This document shows, in pieces, positions 27,821 to 36,468 of a DNA stretch of 64,000 bases. The stretch's first letter is position 1, and each line of letters opens with the position of its first letter. Source of the stretch: Anoxybacterium sp963668245 (GTDB lineage Bacteria; Bacillota; Clostridia; Peptostreptococcales; Anaerovoracaceae). Location: contig OY764195.2 of NCBI GenBank assembly GCA_963668245.2, forward strand, positions 744,001 through 808,000, given 5' to 3'. The notes under the pieces were generated by a model. That model made no database searches and had not been told where the DNA came from. It was given only the letters and a program-made list of their open reading frames with translations. Position numbers and translations under genes: made by a program.

Positions 27821-27841
27821 AGTCCACAGGGAGGTGAAAGA

Positions 27842-28129
27842 ATGAATAATTATGAAATTATGTTCATCATCGAGGCTTCTTTAGAAGATGAAAAGAAAGA
27901 AGCCACTATTGAAATGGTGAAAGAAATCATTGCTGCTGACGGTGAAGTTGGAAAAGTCAACGTTTGGGGTAACCGAAAACTTGCATATCCGATTAATAAG
28001 AAAAATGACGGATACTATGTAGTTGTTGAGTTTACTGCAAAACCAGAACTTCCAAAAGAACTTGACAGAAGACTTAAGATTTCTGATGCAGTGATCAGAC
28101 ATATCATTATCAACAAAGACGAGAAATAA
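27842..28129 (+). CDS. rpsF: 30S ribosomal protein S6
   Basis: The 95-residue protein starts MNNYEIMFII and has the S6 features WGNRKLAYPI and KKNDGYYVVVEF, full family length and an alpha/beta fold pattern. S6 binds 16S rRNA in the platform together with S18, encoded two genes downstream. It is the first gene of the rpsF-ssb-rpsR operon, with GGGAGG 9 bases upstream of the ATG. Confidence 0.97.
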   Translation: MNNYEIMFIIEASLEDEKKEATIEMVKEIIAADGEVGKVNVWGNRKLAYPINKKNDGYYVVVEFTAKPELPKELDRRLKISDAVIRHIIINKDEK

Positions 28130-28159
28130 ATCTGAAGGCAAGAAAGGGTGGTCGTTAAT

Positions 28160-28576
28160 TTGAATAATGTAGTTTTAATTGGTAGATTAACCAAGGACCC
28201 TGAGCTGAGATATATTCCTGAAAGCCAAAATGCGGTGGCGACGTTTACTCTCGCAGTAGATCGACCTTTCGCAAAAGACAAGGCGGCAGACTTTATTCGA
28301 ATCACTGTATTCGGAAAATCAGCTGAAAACTGTGAGCGTTTTCTGACAAAAGGAAAGATGGCGGCAGTTCAGGGCAGAATCCAAACAGGAAGTTACAAGA
28401 ATAAAGATGGAGCTACTGTATATACCACAGATGTAATTGCTGACAGAGTAGAATTTTTAGAATGGGGCGAAAAGGGAAGTTCCGGTTCGGGATTTGAAAG
28501 ACAGGATACCAAAGGGTATTCCGAAGTTCCGGAAGGATTCCAAGCCTTAGAAGACGATGATGATATACCATTTTAA
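28160..28576 (+). CDS. ssb: Single-stranded DNA-binding protein
   Basis: The start is set at the TTG at 28160, giving MNNVVLIGRLTKDPELRY, the usual SSB N-terminus, with AAGGGTGG about 8 bases upstream. A GTG at 28148 would add four residues and overlap that ribosome site. The 138-residue protein has the OB fold (about 1-105), an acidic and glycine-containing linker, and the C-terminal acidic tip EDDDDIPF that recruits partner proteins. It coats single-stranded DNA in replication and repair, and it lies between rpsF and rpsR as in most Firmicutes. Confidence 0.95.
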   Translation: MNNVVLIGRLTKDPELRYIPESQNAVATFTLAVDRPFAKDKAADFIRITVFGKSAENCERFLTKGKMAAVQGRIQTGSYKNKDGATVYTTDVIADRVEFLEWGEKGSSGSGFERQDTKGYSEVPEGFQALEDDDDIPF

Positions 28577-28593
28577 ATAGGAGGTAAAATATC

Positions 28594-28827
28594 ATGATGG
28601 ATAGAAAACGTGGTGGCATGAGAAGAAAAAAAGTATGCCAGTTTTGTGCAGACAAAACAGAAACCATAGATTATAAAGATGTAGACAAACTAAGAAAATA
28701 TGTAACAGACAGAGGGAAGATTCTTCCTAAGAGAATCACAGGAACCTGTGCAATTCATCAGAGAGAAGTTACAAAGGCTATCAAAAGAGCTAGAATCGTT
28801 GCATTATTGCCTTATACAGCTGACTAA
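28594..28827 (+). CDS. rpsR: 30S ribosomal protein S18
   Basis: The 77-residue protein has the S18 core: CQFCADK, IDYKDVDKLRKYVTDRGKILPKRITGTCAIHQREVTKAIKRAR (only parts quoted as marks). Two Cys near the N-terminus (VCQFC) are of the form seen in zinc-binding S18 variants. AGGAGG precedes the ATG. It is the third gene of the operon, followed at once by a terminator. Confidence 0.97.
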   Translation: MMDRKRGGMRRKKVCQFCADKTETIDYKDVDKLRKYVTDRGKILPKRITGTCAIHQREVTKAIKRARIVALLPYTAD

Positions 28828-28850
28828 GTGCAAAAGCACATATGAAAAGG

Positions 28851-28876
28851 AAGAAGCGAGCAATCGCTTCTTTTTG
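28851..28876 (+). terminator. Terminator after rpsR
   Basis: A 9-bp stem (28851-28859 with 28864-28872) has a GCAA tetraloop (GNRA type) and is followed by TTTG. It lies 24 bases after the rpsR stop and may partly separate the ribosomal operon from the downstream genes. Confidence 0.8.
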
Positions 28877-28935
28877 TTCAATGACGATTTGCAACAAAAA
28901 TCTTTCAACAACCAATCTGACGAAAGGGGATGCCC

Positions 28936-29691
28936 ATGTATACATTAATTATACTGTTTATCATAATCGTTATCCCCATCCCTATCATGCTAAGACATAT
29001 GTTATCAGGAAGAAGTGCATACCGAGGAGTGCTAGAAGGATCAATCAGTGCTGTCACAGGTGTTGCTTTCGTTTTTCTTTTGTTTTGGGCTCTGACGGGG
29101 GTGACCTTTTTTCATGTTATGACTACTGCACTTGACCGAATCAGTGCAGCGGACATGACTCAAATGAGCTCCTATATGATGGGACTGGATAAAATTTCGC
29201 CTACTCATTTGCAGGCGACGGCTGAACAAATGAAGGAAGTAACTAAGCTAGCAGTGCCTGGAACCTTGATTGTTTTTTCTATGGTCATAGCATATTTCAA
29301 CTACCTTGTGATTTCATGGATTTTGATAAAGACAGGAAAAAAGATTGTGGCGTTGCCTCCTTTTCGTTTTTTTGCATTGCCAAAAAGTGCAGTAGTTGGA
29401 TTTTTGGTGATCTATGGATTGGCATATTTAACGGTGAGCCTTGGCATTATTGATAAGCATTTGCTTATGTTTAACCTAGAAATGATATTTTCTTTTGTTA
29501 TTTCTGTCCAGGGGCTTGCGGTTGTTTTTTTTGTAGGGCATAGAAAGCGAATTCCGAAAGTCGTTCTTTGGATTATCGTTGCCATTTTTGTGGTGACAAT
29601 CTTAGGGGAAACTATGCTATTTTTTATCGGACTAATCGATATAATTTTAGATATCAGAAAAAGATTTTATCAAACCAATTTAAAAATATAG
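28936..29691 (+). CDS. DUF2232 (YybS-like) membrane protein
   Basis: The start is set at the ATG at 28936, because GAAAGGGG lies 6 bases upstream. An ATG at 28930 overlaps that site. The protein (251 aa) has about six membrane helices and the segment LPPFRFFALPKSAV that resembles the DUF2232 family. Its place between rpsR and gdpP is the conserved position of YybS in Firmicutes. It is a little shorter than the roughly 300-residue B. subtilis protein. Function is not established; some relatives act in the envelope or as the membrane part of transporters. Confidence 0.8.
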   Translation: MYTLIILFIIIVIPIPIMLRHMLSGRSAYRGVLEGSISAVTGVAFVFLLFWALTGVTFFHVMTTALDRISAADMTQMSSYMMGLDKISPTHLQATAEQMKEVTKLAVPGTLIVFSMVIAYFNYLVISWILIKTGKKIVALPPFRFFALPKSAVVGFLVIYGLAYLTVSLGIIDKHLLMFNLEMIFSFVISVQGLAVVFFVGHRKRIPKVVLWIIVAIFVVTILGETMLFFIGLIDIILDIRKRFYQTNLKI

Positions 29692-29708
29692 GGGACATAT
29701 GGTATAAT
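29679..29708 (+). promoter_or_regulatory. Internal promoter for gdpP-rplI-dnaB-purA
   Basis: TTTAAA (29679-29684) and TATAAT (29703-29708) are separated by 18 bases. The -10 is preceded by TATGG, as in the rpsF promoter. The -35 overlaps the last codons of the DUF2232 gene. Confidence 0.6.
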
Positions 29709-29767
29709 AATAGAATCGTTTCATTCCAGTTTGATCCCGATATTTACGGGAAAGGATAGGAGTTAAA

Positions 29768-31630
29768 ATGGGTGAGAAATCATTAAAAGAACGTTTATCG
29801 AACTATTTCGGCATCAGTCCTGGAAAGAAGACAGAGTCGATGAAGGCTTACACGGAACATATTTTCCAAAGCGTCGACAAAATCATGAGCTATTCCATCT
29901 CCAATCACCCTTTGCCTTTGTGCATGATTGATTCTGATGGAACCTTCTTGTGGTACAACAAGAAATTTGCGGAAATATACCAGGATGCGGAAGTTGCAAA
30001 CGCTGGGATTTATAAAGTTGCAGGACTAAAAGCATCTGAATTTTTTACAGAAGACCCAGTAGAAAAACCAGTCATGGTAGCTTATGGTGGCAAAACCTAC
30101 AAGGTCGTATCGTCGTACCTTGATGAGGACAAGAATAATAGCGCTGTTTTGTATTGGATTGATATGACCAATTATGAAGTAGTGAAGAATTTGTATAAAG
30201 ATGAAAAAAGCTGCTTTGCCTATGTGATTGTTGATAACTATGACGAGTTGATTTCAAGCTCGCCAGATGATAGAAAATCAATTGTTGCAGCAGAAATAGA
30301 AAAGGCTATTCGGCAATGGGCGACAAAAATATCGGCGTCCATTACAAGATTTCGAAACAACCAATACTTTATTGTGTTTGAATATAAGCACTTCGAAAAA
30401 CTGGAGACAGGTAAGTTCTCTATTTTGGATGAAGTGAGAGAAATAGAAACTGACGCAGATTTCCCTGTATCGCTATCTATTGGTATTGGTGTTGGTGGTA
30501 AAACACCACAGCAAGGAGACGAATACGCAATGGCGGCACTAGACCTTGCACTTGGTCGTGGTGGTGATCAGGCGGTAGTAAAAAAGGTAAACAAAACCGA
30601 ATACTACGGGGGTCGTCTTCAAACGGTTGAAAAGCGAAACAAGGGTAAGTCGCGTCTTATGGCGCATGCATTAAGACAACTCATTGACCAATCAGATCAA
30701 GTTATCATCATGGGTCATAAAAAGCCCGACATGGATTCCTTTGGTGCAGCCATAGGGATTAGTCGTATGGCGATGAACAAAAATAAGCCCACTGCCATTG
30801 TAATTAATTCTTACAACGAATCTCTCTCAGAGATGTACCACTTGGCAGTGAATACAGGAAATTATCGATTTATAAGCAGTGAAGAAGCCTTGGCTATGGT
30901 GACGAAGGATACCCTCGTAGTAGTGGTAGATACACATCGAATAAGTCTTGTCGAATGCTCGGATTTGCTCGGAAAAACAGATAAATTGGTGGTCATTGAT
31001 CATCACAGAAAGACCGAAGATTTTATTGAAAATGCCACGCTTACATATATGGAAGCGTATGCCTCCTCCACATCGGAATTAATTTCTGAAATACTCCAGT
31101 ATAGCGGGGAAAAGAAAGAAATTGATAAATTTGAGGCAGAGTCACTTCTTGCAGGTATCACAGTTGATACCAATCGTTTTTCTAGTAAAACCGGTGTAAG
31201 AACTTTTGAAGCAGCGGCTTGGCTACGTAGAATGGGAGCAGATAGCGCCAATGTTAGGCAGTTTTTTCAAACTGATTTGGCTGCCCTCAAACAGCGTTCC
31301 CAGATTGTATCAAAAGCCAACATGCCTCTTCCGGGCATTGCCATAGCACAATGTGAAGGCCAGCATTTAGATGTACAGGTTATCAACTCAAGAGCTGCAG
31401 ACGAGATGCTCAACATCAAAGGCGTCAAAGCTAGCTTTGTAGTGGGGGAAAACGAAGAAGGATTGACTGTCATCTCTGCGCGTTCCACAGGAGAACTAAA
31501 TGTTCAGACCGTAATGGAAAAGCTTGGTGGAGGTGGAAACCTTACAAAAGCAGGGGCACAAATCGAGATACCAGTTGAAGAAACTCTAAAATTAATTGAA
31601 AAATTGGTAAGCGAAATGGAAACAAAGTAG
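29768..31630 (+). CDS. gdpP: c-di-AMP phosphodiesterase GdpP-like, without membrane helices
   Basis: This 620-residue protein has a PAS-like domain (about 40-130), a degenerate GGDEF (about 140-285, no GGDEF motif), and a DHH/DHHA1 pair. In the DHH part GHKKPDMDSFGAA, VVDTHR and VIDHHRKTEDF are present, so metal and phosphate binding should work. GdpP normally begins with two membrane helices. Here the protein starts directly with a charged, soluble sequence after a good AGGAG site, and no upstream frame supplies them. The DHHA1 motif, usually GGGGH, reads LGGGGNLTKAG, an Asn in place of His. It hydrolyses c-di-AMP in the family, but activity here needs checking. It lies 9 bases before rplI. 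Confidence 0.88.
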   Translation: MGEKSLKERLSNYFGISPGKKTESMKAYTEHIFQSVDKIMSYSISNHPLPLCMIDSDGTFLWYNKKFAEIYQDAEVANAGIYKVAGLKASEFFTEDPVEKPVMVAYGGKTYKVVSSYLDEDKNNSAVLYWIDMTNYEVVKNLYKDEKSCFAYVIVDNYDELISSSPDDRKSIVAAEIEKAIRQWATKISASITRFRNNQYFIVFEYKHFEKLETGKFSILDEVREIETDADFPVSLSIGIGVGGKTPQQGDEYAMAALDLALGRGGDQAVVKKVNKTEYYGGRLQTVEKRNKGKSRLMAHALRQLIDQSDQVIIMGHKKPDMDSFGAAIGISRMAMNKNKPTAIVINSYNESLSEMYHLAVNTGNYRFISSEEALAMVTKDTLVVVVDTHRISLVECSDLLGKTDKLVVIDHHRKTEDFIENATLTYMEAYASSTSELISEILQYSGEKKEIDKFEAESLLAGITVDTNRFSSKTGVRTFEAAAWLRRMGADSANVRQFFQTDLAALKQRSQIVSKANMPLPGIAIAQCEGQHLDVQVINSRAADEMLNIKGVKASFVVGENEEGLTVISARSTGELNVQTVMEKLGGGGNLTKAGAQIEIPVEETLKLIEKLVSEMETK

Positions 31631-31639
31631 GAGGAAACC

Positions 31640-32083
31640 ATGATAGTTATATTATTAAAAGATGTAAAAAGCGTTGGGAAAGCTGGCGAAGTAGTAAAAG
31701 TTAGTGATGGCTATGCCAGGAATTTGTTGATTCCAAAAGGATTGGCAACAGAAGCGACTGAAGGAAATGTAAGAAACTTGGAAAAGCAGAAGGCGATTCA
31801 AGAAGAAAACAGACAAAAGGAGTTGGCCGAGGCCAGAGCCCTAGCAGATAAAATGGGTGAAGTCACTGTCAAAATCGTAACAAAATCAGGAGAAGGCGGA
31901 AAACTCTTTGGTTCAATCACATCCAAAGATTTGGCAGAGGCATTGGAAAAGCAGCATAAAATTGCGATTGATAAAAGGAAATTCATATTAGATGCTCCGA
32001 TTAAGCATACAGGAGAATTTGAAATAGAAGTCAAGATTTATCCAGAGGTAATCGGAAAGCTGAAAGTAATCGTTGCAGTATAG
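31640..32083 (+). CDS. rplI: 50S ribosomal protein L9
   Basis: The 147-residue protein has the L9 N-terminal RNA-binding start (MIVILLKDVKSVGKAGEVVKV, quoted in part), the GYARNLLIPKGLA segment, the long connecting helix (about 42-75) and the C-terminal domain with GKLFGSIT. L9 binds 23S rRNA near domain V. It sits in the usual gdpP-rplI-dnaB order, 9 bases after gdpP, with AGGAGG upstream. Confidence 0.97.
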   Translation: MIVILLKDVKSVGKAGEVVKVSDGYARNLLIPKGLATEATEGNVRNLEKQKAIQEENRQKELAEARALADKMGEVTVKIVTKSGEGGKLFGSITSKDLAEALEKQHKIAIDKRKFILDAPIKHTGEFEIEVKIYPEVIGKLKVIVAV

Positions 32084-32092
32084 TTACTGCAA
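32073..32092 (+). repeat. Palindrome at the rplI stop codon
   Basis: TTGCAGTA (32073-32080) and TACTGCAA (32085-32092) form a perfect 8-bp hairpin whose 4-nt loop contains the TAG stop. No T-run follows, so it is not a standard terminator. It could be an mRNA processing or stability element between rplI and dnaB. Confidence 0.4.
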
Positions 32093-32131
32093 GAAAGAAT
32101 AAATGATAAGAACACCGGAAGGGTTGATAAG

Positions 32132-33469
32132 ATGATCCAACAGGAAAGAATTCCGCCCCACAATGATGATGCGGAAAAATCAGTTTTAGGATCCATACTT
32201 CTTGACAAAGAAGCCTTGTTTGATGTACTGGAAGTTTTAAAAGCTGATGATTTCTACAGTGAAATGCATAAAGAAATCTATGCAGCAGTCATAGAATTAT
32301 ACAGAAAAAATTTGCCAGTCGATATTCTTACCGTAGCTGAAGAATTAAAAAAGAGAAAATCTCTTGAAATGGTAGGAGGTAGAGCATATATTGCAATGTT
32401 ATCTACCGTTGTGCCATCCACCTCCAACGCAGCAGAATATGCGAAGATCATTGTTGAAAAAGCAGTGCTTAGAAGGCTAATTTCTGCCGCATCGGATATC
32501 ATTGACAAGGGGTATCAGGAAAAAATGGAATCGGCAGAAGTATTAGATTATGCAGAGCGTGGAATATTTGAAATCGCTCAGCAACGTCAAACCAAGGATT
32601 TTCAGCCAATCAAAGATATCTTGTGGACCAACATCGCAAAGATTGATGAGCTTTCCAGAATGGAAGGCACCTTAACCGGACTTACAACTGGATTTTTGGA
32701 TTTAGATGCAAAAACATCTGGATTACAACGATCCGATTTGATTATGCTTGCAGCAAGACCTGCCATGGGAAAGACTGCTTTTGCATTGAATATAGCCCAA
32801 CAGGCAGCGATAAAAGCCGATGCAAAGGTTTTGATTTTCAGCCTAGAAATGTCAAAGGAACAGCTCGTACAGCGTATACTAAGCATGGAATCTCGAATAG
32901 AAATGCAAAAGCTTAAGACGGGTATGCTGGAACGAAAGGACTGGGATAATATTCATTTAGCCTTGGATACGCTCTCAAAGACAAATATTTTCATTGATGA
33001 TACGCCAGGCCTTACGGCCATGGAAATCAAGAATAAGTGCAGAAGGCTTAAGGCAGAGCATGGACTTGATTTAGTCGTCATTGATTATCTGCAGCTTATG
33101 TCTTTTGAAGGAAGATCAGAAAGCAGACAGCAAGAAGTTTCTGCGCTTTCAAGATTTTTAAAGCTCCTTGCCAGAGAGATGGATTGTCCTGTCATTGTGT
33201 TGTCTCAGCTATCGCGTGCACCAGAACAACGTACCGATCACAGACCGATTTTGTCTGATTTAAGAGAATCAGGTTCTATCGAGCAGGATGCAGATATTGT
33301 TATGTTTTTATACCGTGATGAATACTACAATCCAGAGACAACAGACAAGCCAAATATTTGTGAAGTTAACATTGCAAAACAGAGAAGTGGTCCCACAGGA
33401 GTGGTGGAGCTGACCTGGCTTGGAAAATACACAAGATTTGTAGATAAAAGCCGAATCAATGAAAAATAA
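32132..33469 (+). CDS. dnaB: Replicative DNA helicase DnaB (DnaC in Firmicutes naming)
   Basis: The 445-residue protein has the helicase N-terminal domain (about 1-105), a linker, and a RecA-type ATPase domain. Walker A is ARPAMGKTAFALN and Walker B is LVVIDYLQLM. The SSRE-like LSQLSRAPEQR, RESGSIEQDADIV and IAKQRSGPTG motifs are also present. It unwinds DNA as a hexamer at the fork and is loaded by a DnaI/DnaC-type loader. The only loader-like sequence in this window is the fragment fused to DnaD at 35179. GGAAGGGT precedes the ATG. Confidence 0.97.
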   Translation: MIQQERIPPHNDDAEKSVLGSILLDKEALFDVLEVLKADDFYSEMHKEIYAAVIELYRKNLPVDILTVAEELKKRKSLEMVGGRAYIAMLSTVVPSTSNAAEYAKIIVEKAVLRRLISAASDIIDKGYQEKMESAEVLDYAERGIFEIAQQRQTKDFQPIKDILWTNIAKIDELSRMEGTLTGLTTGFLDLDAKTSGLQRSDLIMLAARPAMGKTAFALNIAQQAAIKADAKVLIFSLEMSKEQLVQRILSMESRIEMQKLKTGMLERKDWDNIHLALDTLSKTNIFIDDTPGLTAMEIKNKCRRLKAEHGLDLVVIDYLQLMSFEGRSESRQQEVSALSRFLKLLAREMDCPVIVLSQLSRAPEQRTDHRPILSDLRESGSIEQDADIVMFLYRDEYYNPETTDKPNICEVNIAKQRSGPTGVVELTWLGKYTRFVDKSRINEK

Positions 33470-33484
33470 TCAGGAGGTATTCTT

Positions 33485-33685
33485 ATGAAAATTACAGAAA
33501 CCATGCTTCTCAATGATATTTTGGAAATAGACCCAGATTTGACCGATATTTTTCTGCGCCATGGTCTGAATTGTGTAGGATGCCCTGCTGCTCGTACGGA
33601 AAACTTGAAAGAAGCTGCCGACGGACACGGGATTGATCTCGTATTGCTGTTAGACGATTTGAATAATTTTTTAATGGATAAATAG
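33485..33685 (+). CDS. DUF1858 small redox-disulfide protein
   Basis: The 66-residue protein matches DUF1858: a helical start (DILEIDPDLTDIFLRHGL), the Cys pair in NCVGCPAA, then a second helical half (GHGIDLVLLLDDLNNFL). Members are found next to hybrid-cluster proteins or other redox enzymes and are thought to use the CxxC pair for disulfide exchange. Here it lies between dnaB and purA with AGGAGG upstream, an unremarkable place in Clostridia but with no redox partner alongside. Confidence 0.85.
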   Translation: MKITETMLLNDILEIDPDLTDIFLRHGLNCVGCPAARTENLKEAADGHGIDLVLLLDDLNNFLMDK

Positions 33686-33702
33686 AAAAGGAGTGGTGTT
33701 AC

Positions 33703-34986
33703 ATGCCAGGTTTAGCAATCGTTGGTTCCCAATGGGGAGACGAAGGAAAAGGTAAGGTTATAGATTATTTGGCTGAAAAAGCAGATATGGTAGTCAGAGG
33801 TCAAGGCGGTAATAATGCCGGCCATACCGTTGTAATTGGTGATAAAAAGTATGCACTGCATTTAATTCCATCTGGAGTATTAAATGATCATGCGCTCAAT
33901 GTAGTTGGGAATGGTGTGGTATTTGACCCGGAAGGATTTTTTAAAGAAATCGAAGATTTGGAAAAAGACGGCGTAGATACCTCCCGCATTTATGTCAGCG
34001 ATAGAGCGCATATTGTATTTCCTTATCACAAAGTTTTAGATGGTCTTTACGAAGCAGCTAGAGGAAAAGACGACATCGGAACGACGAAAAAAGGGATTGG
34101 TCCTTGTTATATGGATAAAATTGAAAGAAGTGGCATCCGTACTTGTGATATGTTAGACGAAGCGTCTTTCAGAGAAAAACTAGCGGCTCAAATTGATAGA
34201 AAAAATGATATTATCATCAAATTGTTTGGTGCAGAGCCGATAGATAAGGAAGTAATGATAGAAAATTATGTGGCATATGCAAATAAATTGAAGCCATATA
34301 TCAAAGACACTGGCGTGATGGTTTATGAAAGTCTTCAAAAAGGAGAAAAAGTTCTTTTTGAAGGGGCACAGGGTTCTTTGCTTGATGTGGATTTAGGTAC
34401 GTATCCATACGTAACAAGTTCTCATCCAACTTCTGGCGGTTTTACTACTGGTTCTGGGATTGGTGCAGGAGCCATACAAGAGGTTCTTGGCATTACGAAG
34501 GCATATACTACAAGAGTAGGAAAAGGCCCTTTTGTAACAGAAGAAGACAACGAAACTGGAAATAAAATCAGAGAATTAGGGCATGAATATGGTGTGACGA
34601 CTGGTAGACCAAGACGTTGTGGATGGTTTGATGCAGTAGTGGTAAAATATTCGGCAAGAATCAACGGAATGACAGCGTTATCCCTGATGCTTCTTGATGT
34701 TCTTGGTGACTTTGACACCATCAACCTTTGCTACCAATATGACTATAAAGGGGAAAAGATTGACCATTTCCCAGCAAGATTAGACATTGTGGAAGAATGT
34801 ACACCTGTGTATCGTCAAATCAAAGGATGGAACTGTGATATCTCTGGATGCAAGACTTATGACGAATTGCCAGAAGAGGCTAAGGCATATGTTGAAGCCA
34901 TTGAAGAGACAACAGGTGTTCCAGTAAAGATTATTTCAGTGGGACCGCGAAGAGACCAGACCATCGTGAGAGAGCAAATATTCTAA
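33703..34986 (+). CDS. purA: Adenylosuccinate synthetase
   Basis: The 427-residue protein has the PurA P-loop (GSQWGDEGKGK, about residue 8), the active-site HTV in NNAGHTVVIG, GTTKKGIGPCY, EGAQGSLLDVDLG, TTGRPRRCGWFD, and the C-terminal SVGPRRDQTI. It catalyses IMP + Asp + GTP to adenylosuccinate, the first committed step to AMP. AGGAG precedes the ATG. It closes the gdpP-rplI-dnaB operon run. A structured hairpin follows about 80 bases downstream. Confidence 0.97.
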   Translation: MPGLAIVGSQWGDEGKGKVIDYLAEKADMVVRGQGGNNAGHTVVIGDKKYALHLIPSGVLNDHALNVVGNGVVFDPEGFFKEIEDLEKDGVDTSRIYVSDRAHIVFPYHKVLDGLYEAARGKDDIGTTKKGIGPCYMDKIERSGIRTCDMLDEASFREKLAAQIDRKNDIIIKLFGAEPIDKEVMIENYVAYANKLKPYIKDTGVMVYESLQKGEKVLFEGAQGSLLDVDLGTYPYVTSSHPTSGGFTTGSGIGAGAIQEVLGITKAYTTRVGKGPFVTEEDNETGNKIRELGHEYGVTTGRPRRCGWFDAVVVKYSARINGMTALSLMLLDVLGDFDTINLCYQYDYKGEKIDHFPARLDIVEECTPVYRQIKGWNCDISGCKTYDELPEEAKAYVEAIEETTGVPVKIISVGPRRDQTIVREQIF

Positions 34987-35067
34987 TCCGCCAAAAGGGA
35001 ATCACCCTGCTGGTGCCAATGAGGCTTATATAAAAACATAAAAAGACTACCACAAAGTATGTGCAAA

Positions 35068-35099
35068 AGACCCGAAAGGCTATCGGCCGAGTCGGGTCT
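35068..35099 (+). other. Stable hairpin in the purA-dnaD gap
   Basis: AGACCCGA (35068-35075) pairs perfectly with TCGGGTCT (35092-35099), and an inner GGC/GCC helix (35078-35080 with 35086-35088) fits inside. No T-run follows (TAACTGTC). It may be a purA terminator of unusual form, or a structured leader of the dnaD-fusion gene, which starts 80 bases later. Confidence 0.5.
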
Positions 35100-35178
35100 A
35101 ACTGTCTCATAAAATATATGAATGAACGAAAATACAAACAATTTTTAAAAATAATGAGTAGGAACTTGGGAAAAACAT

Positions 35179-36468
35179 ATGAACTTTAGAAGATCGATGA
35201 CAAAAGATGTGTATCTACAAGATACCAGCATAGAGAATATTTTCATCAACGAATACATGCCGCAGGCACCTGGAGACTATGTAAAGGTGTATCTGTTTGC
35301 TTTGATGTATGCTGATTATCATATGTCCATGACCAATGAGACCATGGCAAAACAGCTGTGTATGGAAGACGAAGATGTTTTAAAGGCGTGGACTTATTGG
35401 GAAAAGATGGGCGTCATCAAAAAGCATTATGAAAAAAAGGAGGATAAATTTCACTATAAGGTTGAATTTATCAATTTAAAAGAGCTGATGTATGGAAAAA
35501 CGACAAAGGCTCAGAAAGAGGAAGAGCAGATACCAGAACGTTTGAAAAGCCTGATGAACGATGATACGTTAAAAGATATGTATCATGAGATTGAAAGAAT
35601 TACAGGAAGACTTTTCGACGGCAAAGAACCGACAGAAATTTTATCCTGGCTGACTGATTACAATGCAACCCCAGAGATGATTGTGTATGCATATTCCTAT
35701 TGCACCAGAAAACGAAATCAAAATGGACATAAATATGTTGGTACAGTGGTTAAAGAATGGGCGGCACAAGGATATAAAACCATTGAGAAAATCGAATCCC
35801 ATCTAGAAGAAAACGACAATCGCCATTACCTATATAAGCGTGTCCTAAAGGCTCTGGGATTTCTTCGAAATCCAACAGAAGAAGAGAAACGCATTATGGA
35901 CACCTGGTTTGATGAAATGGCCTTTCCAATTGATCGGGTTCTGGATGCATGTAAAAAAACGACTGGGATTTCTAATCCAAATATCAATTACATCAATACT
36001 GTATTAAAGGCATGGAATAATGGAACCGAGAAGGATGCTAAGGGCAAGAATGGTTCTTCGGGCAATGGGGCAGATGGAAAAACAGTATCCATTGCAAGCA
36101 TTATGAAAGAATATGATGAAATTCGAGCTAGGAACGAATCTTTGGCAGAAGAAAGACGAATGGAAGTATATCGCAAAATTCCTCGGGTGAAAGAAATTGA
36201 AGATGAAGCACGAGGAGTGGGTTTAGACATTTCAAGAGTGATGCTTTCTGGTGCCCCAGATGCAAAATCAAGAATCAACGCCCTGAAAAGCAAGGTGGAT
36301 CACCTGAATGGAGAGAAAGCATTCTTGATGACAGAAAATAATTTTAAAATTGACTATATGGATATGGTGTATGATTGTACCCTCTGTAAGGATACTGGTA
36401 CACAAGATACGGGGGAACGTTGCAGTTGCTTTGCTCGTAAGCTTGAGGAAGGCAAAAAAACCGATTGA
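35179..36468 (+). CDS. DnaD-domain protein fused to the N-terminal part of a DnaC/DnaI helicase loader
   Basis: The 429-residue protein starts with the DnaD winged-helix (about 10-95, with DTSIENIFINEYMP and LKAWTYWEKMGVI) and a DnaD C-terminal domain (about 110-285, including YVGTVVKEWAAQGYKT). A Gly/Ser/Asn linker (about 288-303) follows. Residues about 305-429 resemble the N-terminal domain of DnaC/DnaI loaders: MKEYDEIRARNESLAEERR, a coiled coil, then a zinc-type C-x2-C-x11-C-x-C (Cys400, 403, 415, 417) in YDCTLCKDTG ... RCSCF. In the usual loader an AAA+ ATPase follows. Here the frame stops 11 residues later and no AAA+ sequence follows in any frame. DnaD and DnaI-like genes are usually adjacent and separate. 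Confidence 0.85.
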   Translation: MNFRRSMTKDVYLQDTSIENIFINEYMPQAPGDYVKVYLFALMYADYHMSMTNETMAKQLCMEDEDVLKAWTYWEKMGVIKKHYEKKEDKFHYKVEFINLKELMYGKTTKAQKEEEQIPERLKSLMNDDTLKDMYHEIERITGRLFDGKEPTEILSWLTDYNATPEMIVYAYSYCTRKRNQNGHKYVGTVVKEWAAQGYKTIEKIESHLEENDNRHYLYKRVLKALGFLRNPTEEEKRIMDTWFDEMAFPIDRVLDACKKTTGISNPNINYINTVLKAWNNGTEKDAKGKNGSSGNGADGKTVSIASIMKEYDEIRARNESLAEERRMEVYRKIPRVKEIEDEARGVGLDISRVMLSGAPDAKSRINALKSKVDHLNGEKAFLMTENNFKIDYMDMVYDCTLCKDTGTQDTGERCSCFARKLEEGKKTD

